From the NCBI GenBank assembly GCA_018257865.1, contig JAEUBA010000042.1, forward strand, positions 215,275 through 279,274: a DNA stretch of 64,000 bases, in the 5' to 3' direction. The notes under the pieces are model-generated. The model searched no databases. It worked only from the letters and a program-made list of their open reading frames with translations, and had not been told where the DNA came from. Shown here piece by piece: positions 11,861 to 22,949 of this stretch. The number at the start of each line of letters is the position of its first letter. The stretch's first letter is position 1. Origin of the DNA: Stereocaulon alpinum (taxonomy: Eukaryota > Ascomycota > Lecanoromycetes > Lecanorales > Stereocaulaceae). Made by a program: the position numbers and the translations under genes.

Positions 11861-14749
11861 ATGGAGATTCAGAATCTGTATCAGCTTTTCCAGAAGAGTG
11901 CGGGATACGAGACCGGCATCACGATCCACCCGTTGAACTCTAAGTCTCCGCCAAAGCATATCGGCTATCTAGAGCTGTTCGAGAGAGCCAGGCTCGACGC
12001 ATTCAAGATCGAAGCAGTTCCCGGGATCAAGTCCGACACTGTTGTGCTATTGCACTTCCATCAACATGAGGACAGCATTCGTTGGTTCTGGGCTGTAATT
12101 GTTGCGGGCTATGTTCCTGCCATCTCGCCACCCTTCACGAACAATCATGACCAGCGGAAGAAGCACTTGGCTCACCTTTCGCAGCTGTTGAAAACCCCAG
12201 TTATACTGACCACGGAGGCCCTCATTCCCGAGTTTCTGGAGCAAGACTTGCATCGGATTCATGCTGTGGAAAGTCTCGATCGGAACTTCAATAGCAATGG
12301 GCCATCTAAGCGATCCTCTGCCTCTGCATGCTCTAGAGTGTTGGATCTCAGTATCAAAGACTCAGACTTCACTAACCACAAAACAGGCGCGAGCTCAACT
12401 ACGTCGAGTAACATACTACCCTTCAGAACATTTCCAGCTGGCTATGATAAGCTACCGGAAGATCTAGCTGTTCTGATGCTAACGTCTGGAAGCTCTGGCA
12501 ACGCTAAAGCAGTCTGTCTTCGACACGGACAGATCATCCATGCTACCAACGGCAGAATCACTTTTCACAAGACAAGTAGCAAGGACGTCTTCTTCAGTTG
12601 GATAGGCTTGGACCATGTTGCTAATCTCACTGAAATTCATCTCCACGCCATGCTTCTCGGAGCCAACCAAGTCCACGTCGCGGCATCAGACGTCCTTGTC
12701 GATCCGCTTCTCTTCCTACGCCTTCTCCAAGAGCATCGAATAACGTACACATTTGCTCCCGGCTTCTTCTTGTCGACTTTGATACGAGCTCTAGGTCAAG
12801 ACCAGTCCACCAAGTTCGACTTGAGTTGCTTCAAAGTTTTCATTACTGGAGCCGAAGCGATCCGAACAGAGCCTTGTGTCGCTTTGACTGACCTTCTACA
12901 AACTCATGGAACCAACAACAACTTCATTCGACCGGGTGTTGGTATGACCGAAATATGCGCAGGGGCAATCTACAGCAAGATCTGCCCAGAATACGACAAG
13001 AGTAAGGGCTTGGAATATGTGGCAAACGGCACTTGTACACCAGCCATCCAATTGCGCATCCACTCTCTCAATGACAATGAACCCTTGGAGAATGGAGAAA
13101 TAGGCGAGCTTCAACTTCACGGCCCGGCTGTATTTACAGAGTACTATAACAACAAGAAGGCTACCGAAGAAGCATTCACTAAAGACGGGTGGTTCAGGAC
13201 TGGTGACAAAGCCTTTATTGACGCTGATGGCCAGCTCAACATTGCTGGCAGAGCCAAGGAGACCATCATAATCAATGGCATCAACTACCTTCCTATCGAT
13301 ATCGAAACTGCCATCGAAGAAGCTTCGATACCGGGCGTGACGCCTTCATACACGGTAGCTTTTGCCGATCGACCAGAAGGTTCCAATACCGAAGTCGCTT
13401 CCATTGTGTACCTCCCCGAAAACGAGAACCTCGACCCAGAAACAAGAACCCACATCCATGATACCATCGCAAATATGTGTGTCAATGTCTGCGGCGTTCG
13501 TCCACATGAAGTCTTTCCCGTGGACAAGGAAACCCTACCAAAGTCGTCACTAGGCAAGATATCCCGCGCCAAAGTCCAGACAGCCTACAAGACTGGTGCA
13601 CTTGCTCATTTCCAATTAGCGAATACAGAATCGATCAGGAAGTATCGAATATCTCAAATAAAGCCTCCTACAAGTGACGTGGAGAAGCTTCTCTTCGGTC
13701 TCTTCACCTCCCAGCACGACGTCCCAAGTGAAACCCTCGGAATCACAGACAACCTCCTCGCCTATGGTCTTGACTCCATTGCCCTGGTCAAATTTACCTC
13801 CCTGCTCCAATCCGAGCTGAAACTATCGATCCCCATGTCCCTCCCTCTTCTCCACCCAACGATCCAAACCATGGCTCTCGCACTCGAAGATCTCCAAGAA
13901 CCAAAAACATACAACCCTTTCGTCCCACTCCGAACAACCGGCACCAAAGCCCCTCTCTGGCTGATCCACCCAGGTACAGGCGACATTCTCGTCTTTCTGA
14001 ACCTGGCCCAGTATTTCACTGACCGCCCCGTCTACGCTCTCCGCGCTTGCGGCTTCAGCCCAGGCGAAGCGCCATTCGTCAGTATCGAAGAAGCTGTCGG
14101 CATCTATCATGACGCGATCAAGAGAGTACAACCAACTGGCCCATACGCAATAGCAGCCTACTCATTCGGCTCCATTCTCGCCTTTGAGCTCGCGAAAATG
14201 CTTGAAAACGAAGGGAAAGCGGTCTCCTTTCTCGGCGTCATCGATCTACCGCCGCACATCGCACCCCGTATGCGTGAGCTAGACTTCGTGGATGTCCTTC
14301 TCCATCTGTCCTATTTCATCGGCTTGATGGAGGAAGCGGATGCGGAGTCGATGTCTGAGATCATTCAGTTGTACACCCACGACCAAGTCCTCGATCACAT
14401 CATACATCAAGCTCCACCTGGGCGTATGCAGGAACTCGGTCTCGACAAAGAGAAGCTTGGAGATTGGGTCGGGGCCTCTCTGGCGCTGCAGTCACTCGGA
14501 AAGCATTTCGAGCCAAGTGGGACGGTGACCTGTATGGATGTCTTTGTTGCAGGGCCATGGAAGGGTGGCTTCGGTGTTGAAAGTCGGGAGGAGTGGAGGT
14601 CTAAGTGGTTGGAGCCTTGGAAAGAGTTCGTGGGTAGTGAGGTCAGATTCCACGATGTGGAGGGGGCGCATTATACCATGATGGATAAGGAGCATGTGCA
14701 TGGATTTCAGAAGAAATTGAAGGTGGCTTTGGCGGGTAGAGGAATTTGA
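11861..14749 (+). CDS. NRPS-like synthetase, A-T-TE
   Basis: A single 962-residue exon with the three-domain layout of fungal NRPS-like enzymes and no condensation domain. Adenylation domain about 15-575: MLTSGSSGNAK (206-216), GMTEICAG (361-368), GWFRTGDKAF (443-452), GRAKETIIINGINY (463-476), and LPKSSLGKISRAK with the A10 lysine (559-571). Thiolation domain about 600-680: GLDSI with carrier Ser639. Thioesterase about 695-955: YSFGS with Ser768, Asp795 in GVIDLPP, and His937 in EGAHYTM, a complete apparent triad. Known members dimerise arylpyruvates to quinones, furanones or butenolides. The pocket segment SWIGLDHVANLTEIH lacks the usual Asp that binds an amino group, which fits a keto-acid substrate. 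The exact product cannot be read. No tailoring genes flank it. Confidence 0.93.
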   Translation: MEIQNLYQLFQKSAGYETGITIHPLNSKSPPKHIGYLELFERARLDAFKIEAVPGIKSDTVVLLHFHQHEDSIRWFWAVIVAGYVPAISPPFTNNHDQRKKHLAHLSQLLKTPVILTTEALIPEFLEQDLHRIHAVESLDRNFNSNGPSKRSSASACSRVLDLSIKDSDFTNHKTGASSTTSSNILPFRTFPAGYDKLPEDLAVLMLTSGSSGNAKAVCLRHGQIIHATNGRITFHKTSSKDVFFSWIGLDHVANLTEIHLHAMLLGANQVHVAASDVLVDPLLFLRLLQEHRITYTFAPGFFLSTLIRALGQDQSTKFDLSCFKVFITGAEAIRTEPCVALTDLLQTHGTNNNFIRPGVGMTEICAGAIYSKICPEYDKSKGLEYVANGTCTPAIQLRIHSLNDNEPLENGEIGELQLHGPAVFTEYYNNKKATEEAFTKDGWFRTGDKAFIDADGQLNIAGRAKETIIINGINYLPIDIETAIEEASIPGVTPSYTVAFADRPEGSNTEVASIVYLPENENLDPETRTHIHDTIANMCVNVCGVRPHEVFPVDKETLPKSSLGKISRAKVQTAYKTGALAHFQLANTESIRKYRISQIKPPTSDVEKLLFGLFTSQHDVPSETLGITDNLLAYGLDSIALVKFTSLLQSELKLSIPMSLPLLHPTIQTMALALEDLQEPKTYNPFVPLRTTGTKAPLWLIHPGTGDILVFLNLAQYFTDRPVYALRACGFSPGEAPFVSIEEAVGIYHDAIKRVQPTGPYAIAAYSFGSILAFELAKMLENEGKAVSFLGVIDLPPHIAPRMRELDFVDVLLHLSYFIGLMEEADAESMSEIIQLYTHDQVLDHIIHQAPPGRMQELGLDKEKLGDWVGASLALQSLGKHFEPSGTVTCMDVFVAGPWKGGFGVESREEWRSKWLEPWKEFVGSEVRFHDVEGAHYTMMDKEHVHGFQKKLKVALAGRGI

Positions 14750-15136
14750 TATTGGCTGTGACTACGGTGTGCTGCTGGGTCTGCGGATCAAAGTTGTCTT
14801 ACTGCTGTAATCTAATGTTTTGGGGAGTCTGCAGCTTTCTCGTCGATGAGAATGTCAAGATTGGACTTGAGGTGTTTGCATGTGAAGAAGGTATCTGGCC
14901 CTCGCCTACGGTTTCCTCTTATTACCTCACAGTACTGAAATTGTAGTCCTTGACTCGTTGTAGGAAGCGCAACAGCCATGACTTCTCCGTAAGCCGCATG
15001 GAACGACTCCTCGACACCTTCCTACGTTGCCCTAGCGCTGAGGAATCTGTAAAGGCCCGTTTTGACTTGCTAAGTCGTTGATGTTGACACTGACTAACGA
15101 AGGGTTTTATCTATAGGGTCACCCCACCAGCCCCCC

Positions 15137-16465
15137 CTACAAGCCTCTCTCCTTTATGGTATAGCCAATGCCTTCAGCAAGTCGCAAGCCCTCCCCCACC
15201 ACCTCACAATGGTACTCCGAGCCTTCCACGTCGGCTGCGAGTCGGTTGTAAACGGCATGACCAAGGCTTACGCACATTGTGGCCTTGATGTTGCGTCCAT
15301 CCCTGGGCTGAGGACTGCAGCCTCCAGTCTTCACTTGTCGCACCATTGCCATCACTCCATAGGCAAAGACTGAACGTAGAATATAGCCAGTTGTTATACG
15401 CCAGAAAGTCTCAATACTCCTCTTGTGGTCGAGCATGTGTGGCTTTCCATTGTCCCTCGCAATGGCGTAATCAGCTACAACAGCGCCTACTAGGTAGTGC
15501 ACGTGGAGATAATGGGGATCCTCGATACTTTGGACTAGTAGTCGTAAAATCTGGAGTACCAAAGTTCGGATGCTGGCAGTCTGCTCTTGGAAGATTTCGA
15601 CTTGATCGCGCAACCTTTCTTCCCTTTCCGAGTAGCTATTGTGCTCACGGACATTGCCTAAGGAACATTCCCTCCAATACATCCTATCGAGTGTCAACAT
15701 TGCAATCCTCGTCTCAACATTCGCCGTCCATAATGGGTTCAGCTCACGCAAATGCTGGTCCAGATTACTCCGTACGCCAGCCAAGAGTTCCAGGAAATTC
15801 CAGCCGTCCTTGTGCCGCAACCATTCATATTGTTCCCAGCCTCTTATGCGCGTGGGTCCGATTTGCATCTCATAGGAGAAGGCGACTTCCTTAATATGAC
15901 GGTCCTGTCTCGGAGTCCGAATACTCCCACGAACGGGGATCTGGACATCAGCTCCCGAATCCGAGACATTAACGGTGTGCCACGGTTGCAGAGCCTGACT
16001 TGTACCTTGCTTTGGAGCCATGGTTATTGTCTGTCCAGTATTTCTGTCGTCGTCATCTTCAGCAGGCTGCACTTTGTTCGGACCTTGTGAGCCTTTCTTC
16101 CTTGTCTTAGGACTTCGTTTCCTAGTGGCGTTGCTTTTGGCCCGCCCTCGCCCTTGATCTTCAAACAAAGGCATCTCTCCGAATACTCCATGGAACTCAG
16201 GGAATTGGACCGCCTGCATCTCTATGAACAAGGATCTTTTATACGTTTTCCATAGATCCCCAACCTGCTTCCAAGCTAAGATTAGACGTTGCAAATCCCT
16301 AGCTTTGGTTTGAACCATGATAGCCATGATCACTTCAGGAGTTAGGTCTCCGAAATGAGGAAATTCTGGCACTTGCTCGATGCGTGGAAGATGGGCTTTG
16401 GAGTAAAGGCGATCTGTCGCTCCAGATTTCTCTTTTGGTCTTAGCCCTTCCGATGAATATCTCAT
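15137..16465 (-). CDS. hypothetical protein, possible divergent F-box-like N-terminus
   Basis: A 442-residue uninterrupted frame starting MRYSSEGLRPKEKSG. Residues about 40-75 (FGDLTPEVIMAIMVQTKARD, then LQRLILAWKQV) recall the L/P..V...I......DL.R....CK pattern of fungal F-box proteins, but weakly. A basic linker (KRSPKTRKKGSQG, about 115-128) follows, then a predicted mostly helical region to the C-terminus. I do not recognise the family. It lies tail-to-tail with the synthetase gene, 387 bp away. No sign of disruption. Confidence 0.6.
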   Translation of the reverse strand: MRYSSEGLRPKEKSGATDRLYSKAHLPRIEQVPEFPHFGDLTPEVIMAIMVQTKARDLQRLILAWKQVGDLWKTYKRSLFIEMQAVQFPEFHGVFGEMPLFEDQGRGRAKSNATRKRSPKTRKKGSQGPNKVQPAEDDDDRNTGQTITMAPKQGTSQALQPWHTVNVSDSGADVQIPVRGSIRTPRQDRHIKEVAFSYEMQIGPTRIRGWEQYEWLRHKDGWNFLELLAGVRSNLDQHLRELNPLWTANVETRIAMLTLDRMYWRECSLGNVREHNSYSEREERLRDQVEIFQEQTASIRTLVLQILRLLVQSIEDPHYLHVHYLVGAVVADYAIARDNGKPHMLDHKRSIETFWRITTGYILRSVFAYGVMAMVRQVKTGGCSPQPRDGRNIKATMCVSLGHAVYNRLAADVEGSEYHCEVVGEGLRLAEGIGYTIKERGL

Positions 16466-18638
16466 GGTTATCTAGTGATAGTTCGATGTGAGAATAATAA
16501 GAGACAGCTGTGGAAAAAGTCCAAGATGTCGCGCTTGGCATGTCTTAGGACGATTACGATTCTTCACATGACAGCTCAAGGCTTCCATGACTCCTTCCTT
16601 CTACCCGAACAAGGCCCTTGATCTTATAACACAACTTTACCGAGAAGGCACGCCCGAGTCCTCCGCGCAAGTGGAAATTCCCGTTAGGTCGAAGGAACGA
16701 AGGGGGTATCTATCATACTAAGATCTCTGCGGACGCATGAAGGTACCAAAGCTACCTCACGCACGACGGGCTATGTTGATTTCTGAGGAGCAGACCTGGA
16801 CCAAATGAATGGTATGGCTAATGCTTCGTATCAGCCATCCCCATTCACGAATCGCTCTTGGTCTCTCATACTAGAAGTTTTAGAGGTGGCTAGATGTTTC
16901 CTTCTTGGTGTTAGTACAAGAATTGAATGTATCAGCAAGTAGATACTGGAATCAAGCTGTTGCTACTGGGGCCATTTGGCATACTTTGAGGCACATCTTG
17001 ACTGATGAGTAATTCGTAGAAGATGCAGTGACATTCACTTGTTCGACTTTGTGGAAGCTAGACGGTTCCAATTGCCGCTGTGATGCTGACAAGGACCTTG
17101 TCAGCGCCGTTGTCCACCCAGCGCCATGCAATGGAGGTAGACTAATAAGGTGAGAAGTGCGTTGACAAGAGATTTCGACTACACTGCTTTGAGATATTGA
17201 GGGTAACTTGTAGATTCTCTAGTAGGGGGGTGCCGGCTACTTATTGCTAGCGGTTGACTAAGCAACAGGCCTGAGAGCTGATATTCCAACGCACTGTATC
17301 TTAGCAGGCAGTCGCTGAAGGAGGAGAGCGAACGAGGAAGGCGGGTTCGTCAGTCGCAGCACTGGGTCAGGAAGGCAATCTTAGCACATGGCTTGGATTA
17401 ATGTTAGCGGTCTTAGCACGTTCTCGGTTCCTAAGTACTGGGAATTCCGCAAGTACTCCGTAAGTACAGTGCTGATCACTCAACTTACTAACATCAAGAT
17501 ATACCGAGAGCTCTCCTAATACTGTCCAGATCTCGAAGAATTATATACTTCTGATAGTATATTACGAAATCTTCGCAATTCTACTGTACAGTATAGGTGT
17601 CGCGGAAAGACGCCGGCCCCTAAAGCTTGGCTCTAAAGGCCGCTATTGTTCCAAAAGCCGGTCCCTAGAATTGTCCTAAGGGGAAGCTCCGGCGCTTGAC
17701 TCTAGGGGCGGGCTCAGTTTTGCAATCATGTCAACTCCACGGAGTATGAGGTTTTCTCTCACAAGTGTTCGGTCATTGTGTATTAGAACATCTTAATGAA
17801 GCTATATTGAGAAAGCTCTTGGTAGGTTCTGTAGATGTACAGTAGAGTGCTGAGTACACAGTATCATACCAAGTAAAAGTATCCTCGATGTTGGGGGTAA
17901 TCGGCCTGCGGAAAACATGCCAAGACCGCTGACATTGACCCAAGGCATGATATCGTATGTGGTCTCCTGGCTCTCAGGGACGCAAAAAAATCACGATTTT
18001 CTGGGGAGGTCGGCGCCCCTAAGCGAGCTCTTAGAACATTTTTAGCGGTTTAAGACATAGCGGATCTCCGGGCGGCTCCGGCGTCCGTGGTCCGGGGTAC
18101 CAAGATCTCTTTTGTGTCCTTTGGGTACCTTGGTCTTTAGCGGCACCGCGGGGTTATGCCTTTCAAAGACAAGAACAAATGCTAACGGCCAACAGCCAGC
18201 GAACATGGACATTTGCCTATGCTGCGCAAGTGGGCGGAAAAGACCAAGGTATCTACAGAGCAAGTTTAAGATGGGTTAGAAGTTATGCAAGGACGCGAGT
18301 GCCTTCTGAAGGAATTTGCGCGTAGGGCACAATCTAAGGTATGGGGGGAGATTGCAGGGATCCCTAAGGGTCAACCGTGTCTCGGGCCGCTTGATCTAGG
18401 GGACCCTCCAGCTACCCCGGGTCCCAGCCGAGCTGTAAGCCCCAGCTACCCTTACTCCTTATGGGCGCCCCTGCCGTTGGTGCGAGTATCATAACGAAAT
18501 CAGCTTCATCACGAGAAATATCCCAGAGCACGTAATGCCGGTGCATCCGCAAGCTTAAAGGCCTTTTATGCAAAGCCTCGAGACACAATTTGATTTGATA
18601 TGACGGTTACTAGGATTACAAACTTTGAGTTTTCGAAC
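16466..18638. other. intergenic, about 2.2 kb, possibly repeat-derived
   Basis: No coding frame of note. Base composition changes abruptly: AT-rich near 17500-17600, and GC-rich with CCGG-type runs near 17620-17720, 18050-18150 and 18330-18480. Patches like this often mark old mobile-element remnants. I found no terminal repeats or transposase motif, so no element is called. Confidence 0.4.
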
Positions 18639-19676
18639 CTAGGCTCGACCTTGTGCCCTCCGCTGCTTGTTGATCCTAGCTGCAATGAAGGCTATACCCA
18701 GTACCACTGCCGTCAGCGAGACACCCACAATGAAATACCATTTGATAGATGCCGGGCTGTTGTTGAGTACATCAACGTTCATGCCAAATATACCCTGAAT
18801 GTGAAATTCGTTAATTGAAGTGGATGATAGGTATTGGTTAATGCATACCGAGACAGCAATGAGCGGAAAGAATATAAACGTGATCCAAGTGATTCGGCCC
18901 AAATCGTGAGCCTCTTGTTGAGCAGCGTTTGCACTTTTTTGGGCAGCTTGAGCTTGGCGGACGTTGATGATGTTGTAAATCTGCAAACTCGGTCAGAAAT
19001 TATTCAGTTGTGTTCTCTCTTTACCGTGAGCTTACGAGGTCAGAGAGGCTTTGACATTTCATTCTGAAGTCTTCTGCCACGGTCTTCTCCAAGGCTTGGA
19101 GAGCGTCGATTATTGGGGCAAGTGGGTCTTCGCTCGTGGTATTGGGTCCATTGACATGTACAATAAGTGTCTGCATGTATGTCCTAGTCTCTGAAAGAGA
19201 ATTCCGCTGTGCGGCAATGAGTTTTTCTAGGAGGTGCCATGTTAGCATGTCTTCCCAAGTGGTTCGTGCCACCTGTTCGAGAGCATCAACGTCGTAGTTG
19301 TGGAAAGCGTTCTGTTCCTGTAGGACCCATTCAGCAATGTAAAAGGGTCAGATGAATGGTCTTGTGTCAAAGCACCTACAGAGTATATTATGTACCGTGA
19401 ACATTCATCGATGATACTCTCAAGATCTGCAACCACTTTTTGCCAGATCCGTACCACAAGTTTTTGGATGAAAGCAAGAGCGGTCGACTCAGTATCTCTT
19501 GGGCGATGAGTACTAGTAGGAATATCCCATAGGTCTGCCCCAGACGCGACAGGAGAGATCCATGAAGTGAAAGGCAGGCCGTCCTCCGAAGCGTGGAGCT
19601 CGTTGAAAAGTATGACTGTTCTTCGATGGCTGAGCGCGTTGGTCGATGTCCATGCTCTTGGGCATAGTGGGGACAA
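18639..19676 (-). CDS. CorA-like Mg2+ transporter-type membrane protein
   Basis: Three exons read right to left: 19676-19380, 19317-19036 and 18980-18639 (introns of 62 and 55 nt, all phase 0), giving about 306 residues. The helical middle contains ARTTWEDMLTWHLLEKLIAA. The C-terminal exon has two transmembrane segments. The first (ITWITFIFFPLIAVSVC) is followed by FGMN, the CorA-type GMN signature; the second is WYFIVGVSLTAVVLGIAFIA. Many fungal proteins of this group are soluble-domain/CorA hybrids of unknown substrate. The start at 19676 may be internal: minus-strand frames at 19941-20138 and 20286-20711 look partly coding and could be 5' exons, but I could not join them cleanly. Confidence 0.65.
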
Positions 19677-20848
19677 GGTGATACGATTTGTGTTCTCTAC
19701 CCTTATTACGATGGCAATGGCTGTAGTCCGACGAACGAGGTAATATTCACCCTCATATCATCAGCTTAAGCTAATCGACATTGAGCCGTGACCTTTACCT
19801 TCTTATGACTGATTCTCATCAAGAATTTCGAGGGAGGGTCCATCACGATGCCCAGCCAATCGAATCCGAAATGGTACAGAAGGCGGTCTGCGTTGAATGA
19901 CCGGAAAAACATCAGTACAAATGGCTAGCCAACTATAAAGTCATATCGGAGAGCTGCTAGAACCTCTTGAGGCTACCATTCTCCCACTCGAGGTTGATGT
20001 GCCTCTCGATATGAAGCTTAGATCGTTCTGTTTCGAAGCTGTATTCAGAAAGAGCTCGAACCTCATCAGGTCTGGATCCTCTTCGTAGACGCCGCTATAA
20101 TCAGCAGATACGTCTTTGACAAATCTACGGCAGAGCACGCTGCGCGCATATGGCCAGTTGTTTTCGTAGCTGTCAGTGTCAGAGCTACAATAATAGATCT
20201 TCGTTGAAACAACCCACTAAATACGATCTAGTGGTATCGCCTCGTGAGGCCCGGACTATACAGGTTCGTAAGATGCTGAACAGCCCTATCGAGGAAGGTG
20301 CTGTACGAGAAGCGGCCGATCCATGATCCTTGCTAACTCCGTTGCCGTGGAGAATCTCTCGGCTGGGATGTATGACACCCGAGGATGTCTTGAGGTGTCC
20401 GATACAAGTACTATATCAATCGCCCTGCTCCTCCCTGAATCCTGACCCATTCGCGGCGCATTTTGGCGCGGTGGTGGGCTGTCGTAAAATCGGCTTTGCA
20501 CCAACGTCAGCACCATGTTGATTGATGGTGGTGGTATCCACCGAATGACTCTGCTGTTATTGATCCCACAGTGATTGCATAGAATAGAGCGCCTGGGTGG
20601 GCAGTGCAGATCTCGATGGGCTAGATTGGAGGCTGAGAATTTCTGCAGGGTTGGTTGATAAGCGGAGGCTGCATATCCATCGCGAATTAGATGAGACACC
20701 CAACGCCACAAGATTTTAGCTGAAGCTACTGTAACTCAGCTGAGAGCATAGCCCAATTCAACAGCCCAGCATAAGAAACAAGATATCAGCAGCCCACAAT
20801 GTACAAGTCCTCATCGCTTACCACGTCGTTGGAGCATAGTGAGCGACA

Positions 20849-21310
20849 ATGCCTAAAGATCGTAAGTAGATTCAGGGTCGCTTCAAGCTTTTACCACTCA
20901 CTCACATCCACCTAGTCAACTGTGTCATTCGGCATACACATTCCGAAAATCAACGTTGTCGAAAACGACCGCGGCATATCACAACCTCAACCATAATCTT
21001 CGGGCAATGTCGTCGCCACCAAGACAGCAGGCCTCCCAGATCGTGCTACACAGAAGCAGCCGAAATAACAGAACTCCAGCCAGTGTCCCGTCTGCAGCGG
21101 TACTCATCGCCTAGCTGTTCCCAATGTGAAGCAATGTCAGGCGGAACACGGGTACTGTACTCTCATATCAAGACATCCAGCGTACCATACGGCTAATGTG
21201 TTGAATAGAAGCCAAAGAGCAAAAAGAAAAAGCAAGGTGCGCAAAGAGGCAAAGGCGGGAAACGCAAGAAACAGCCCGCCCCACCGTCACTGCTTTGTTG
21301 TGTTCAGTGA
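20849..21310 (+). CDS. small Cys/His protein with polybasic tail and CaaX-like end (paralog 1)
   Basis: Exons 20849-20861, 20916-21151 and 21209-21310 (introns 54 and 57 nt, the second with a GCTAATG branch point) give 116 residues. It begins MPKD. The N-terminal module has Cys7, Cys19, His25, Cys36, His39 and Cys48, that is C-x11-C-x5-H-x10-C-x2-H-x8-C, with shared words PRH, RPP and SCY. A later CSQC pair follows. The last exon is Lys/Arg-rich (KPKSKKKK, KRKKQ) and ends PSLLCCVQ, whose last four residues fit a CaaX prenylation box with Gln last (farnesyl type). The same plan, spacing and first intron position occur in the gene at 22013. Function unknown. Prenylation and membrane anchoring are inferences. 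Confidence 0.7.
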
Positions 21311-22012
21311 GCATTGGAATCAGCAGTCTTATATGGGCTATGTGATTTGACATCCAGATTTTGAAACAGGGATGAGAAGTTCGTCAGGGTGGTCTGTGCT
21401 TATAGAAGGCGGACATTTGAAGGTCTCCCTGTGAGGACAAGGTCAAGAATACCGTGTATCGAAGGAAGAACCAAGGAGTAAGACTGTTCCCTTATACTTA
21501 CGTGCAATGGCCGTCATACTGGATCTTATTTACAACAAAGCACTTAGTATAACGAATTTCGAGCAGTATGTTATAGAGGCAATGTAGCCAGAGTAAACGA
21601 GGAATGATTGGTCTACACCTTAGTAATTTGGCGGTCTTGAATGCTAGGCTGAATGCTATCATTTGCATACCCTGATGAACCCGCAATCATCCTGGATCAC
21701 GCGGGGTTGCTTGTGAGTAAGCCCCGCTTGAATCTTATCTAGACCTAGCGGACGCGAGAGGGCGGAGTGAATAACGCCATAACTCCCGGCCTCAGCCTCA
21801 GTCTCAGCCTCAGCCTTGACGAGTTTCATGAGTCCTAGCTTTTTCTCTCATATACTTATTGCCATCTTCATCCAAAAGAAAAGGGTTCTTCACAATCTCT
21901 AGATACCCAAGTATAAATTGCCTTCTGAATACATTGATTCACCATCACCAAAGGCGCAACACAACCTCCCAAACTCAGAGGCACCACTCAACCTACCAAA
22001 CCTCTCCACAAA
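21311..22012. other. intergenic between the two paralogs
   Basis: About 700 bp without a recognisable gene. A short direct repeat (cagcctcagtctcagcctca) lies near 21792-21812. The last 100 bp before the next start are C/A-rich, typical of a fungal 5' leader. Confidence 0.4.
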
Positions 22013-22628
22013 ATGCCTCCAAAAGACCGTAAGTTCCTTCTTCTAGTGGTCTCCCCAATGACTGATACTCTCAGGGTGTGCACACTGCTAATAAGATCAC
22101 AAAACAGGCCGCTGTTTCATCCAACGTATCAAGAACCGCTACCAAGGCTGCAAAGCAGATCCACGGCACTACTGGATCGAGTACAAGTTCGACTACCTAT
22201 GTCCCTACCATGAAGGAATGCGGCCTCCACAATCTTGTTACGAAGACGAGGACTGGACTAAGCGCCACCCTAGTCGTGGTAGTGGTGGGGGTCTCTCGCA
22301 ATGCCCTAGATGTTCTACGAAAAGGGGCGAGAGGTTGGGTAAGGTGATTGAGGCTAGTTCGGAGGAGAGTGAGAGCGAGGATGAGGCTGTGATGCGTCAA
22401 CGACAACGACGTGGAGAGTCGAGAGCAGGGACTGATGGTAGACGAAGGCGGAGTCCATCTACTCGCCGAGACGGGAGACGCGATTCGCCGAGACCCCGAT
22501 CCCCTGTTGCTCGCAGACGCAGGCGGCGCGATTCACCGAGGCGAAGGAACGCTGACGAGGGGAGGAGACATGGTCGTTTGGAACGTAGGCATACAGGGGA
22601 GATGCCGTCTTTTTGTTGCACGCAATGA
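22013..22628 (+). CDS. small Cys/His protein with RS-like basic region and CaaX-like end (paralog 2)
   Basis: Exon 1 is 22013-22028 and exon 2 is 22108-22628 (79-nt intron with a GCTAATA branch point), giving 178 residues. It begins MPPKDRRC. Cys8, Cys20, His26, Cys37, His40 and Cys49 have exactly the spacing of the upstream paralog (C-x11-C-x5-H-x10-C-x2-H-x8-C), with PRH, RPP and SCY conserved. QCPRC follows, then an acidic patch (EESESEDE) and a long Arg/Ser region (RRRRSPSTRRD, RRRRRRDSPRRR). The end is PSFCCTQ, again a CaaX-like box. The first intron sits at the same codon and phase as in the gene at 20849, so the two are tandem paralogs. An RS-type nuclear role is an alternative to membrane anchoring. 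Confidence 0.72.
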
Positions 22629-22949
22629 TGTCCATCCTAATGCCTATAAGGGTTCGAGGTTGTACATCGTTTTATTGTGTCTGCGTGACTTGAATTCATG
22701 GAAATGCTGGTAGATATTGTGTAAAGCGAGCTGATTGCAAGCTTGGTTGGAAATTGAAGGATCTCCAACAGTCGTCAGGCTTTGCAGTATTAATCTTTTT
22801 AGCGCAAAGCAGATGATAAGTCTGATGTTGAAAGAAGCTTGGGGAAGTTGAACGTGACACCATATACGGCTAGCTGGGCTGCTCAGCTGGCAATGGTAAT
22901 AGTCGTCGAAGTAGGCTTGAGATGTATGTACGGTAGGATTGCTTGATTG

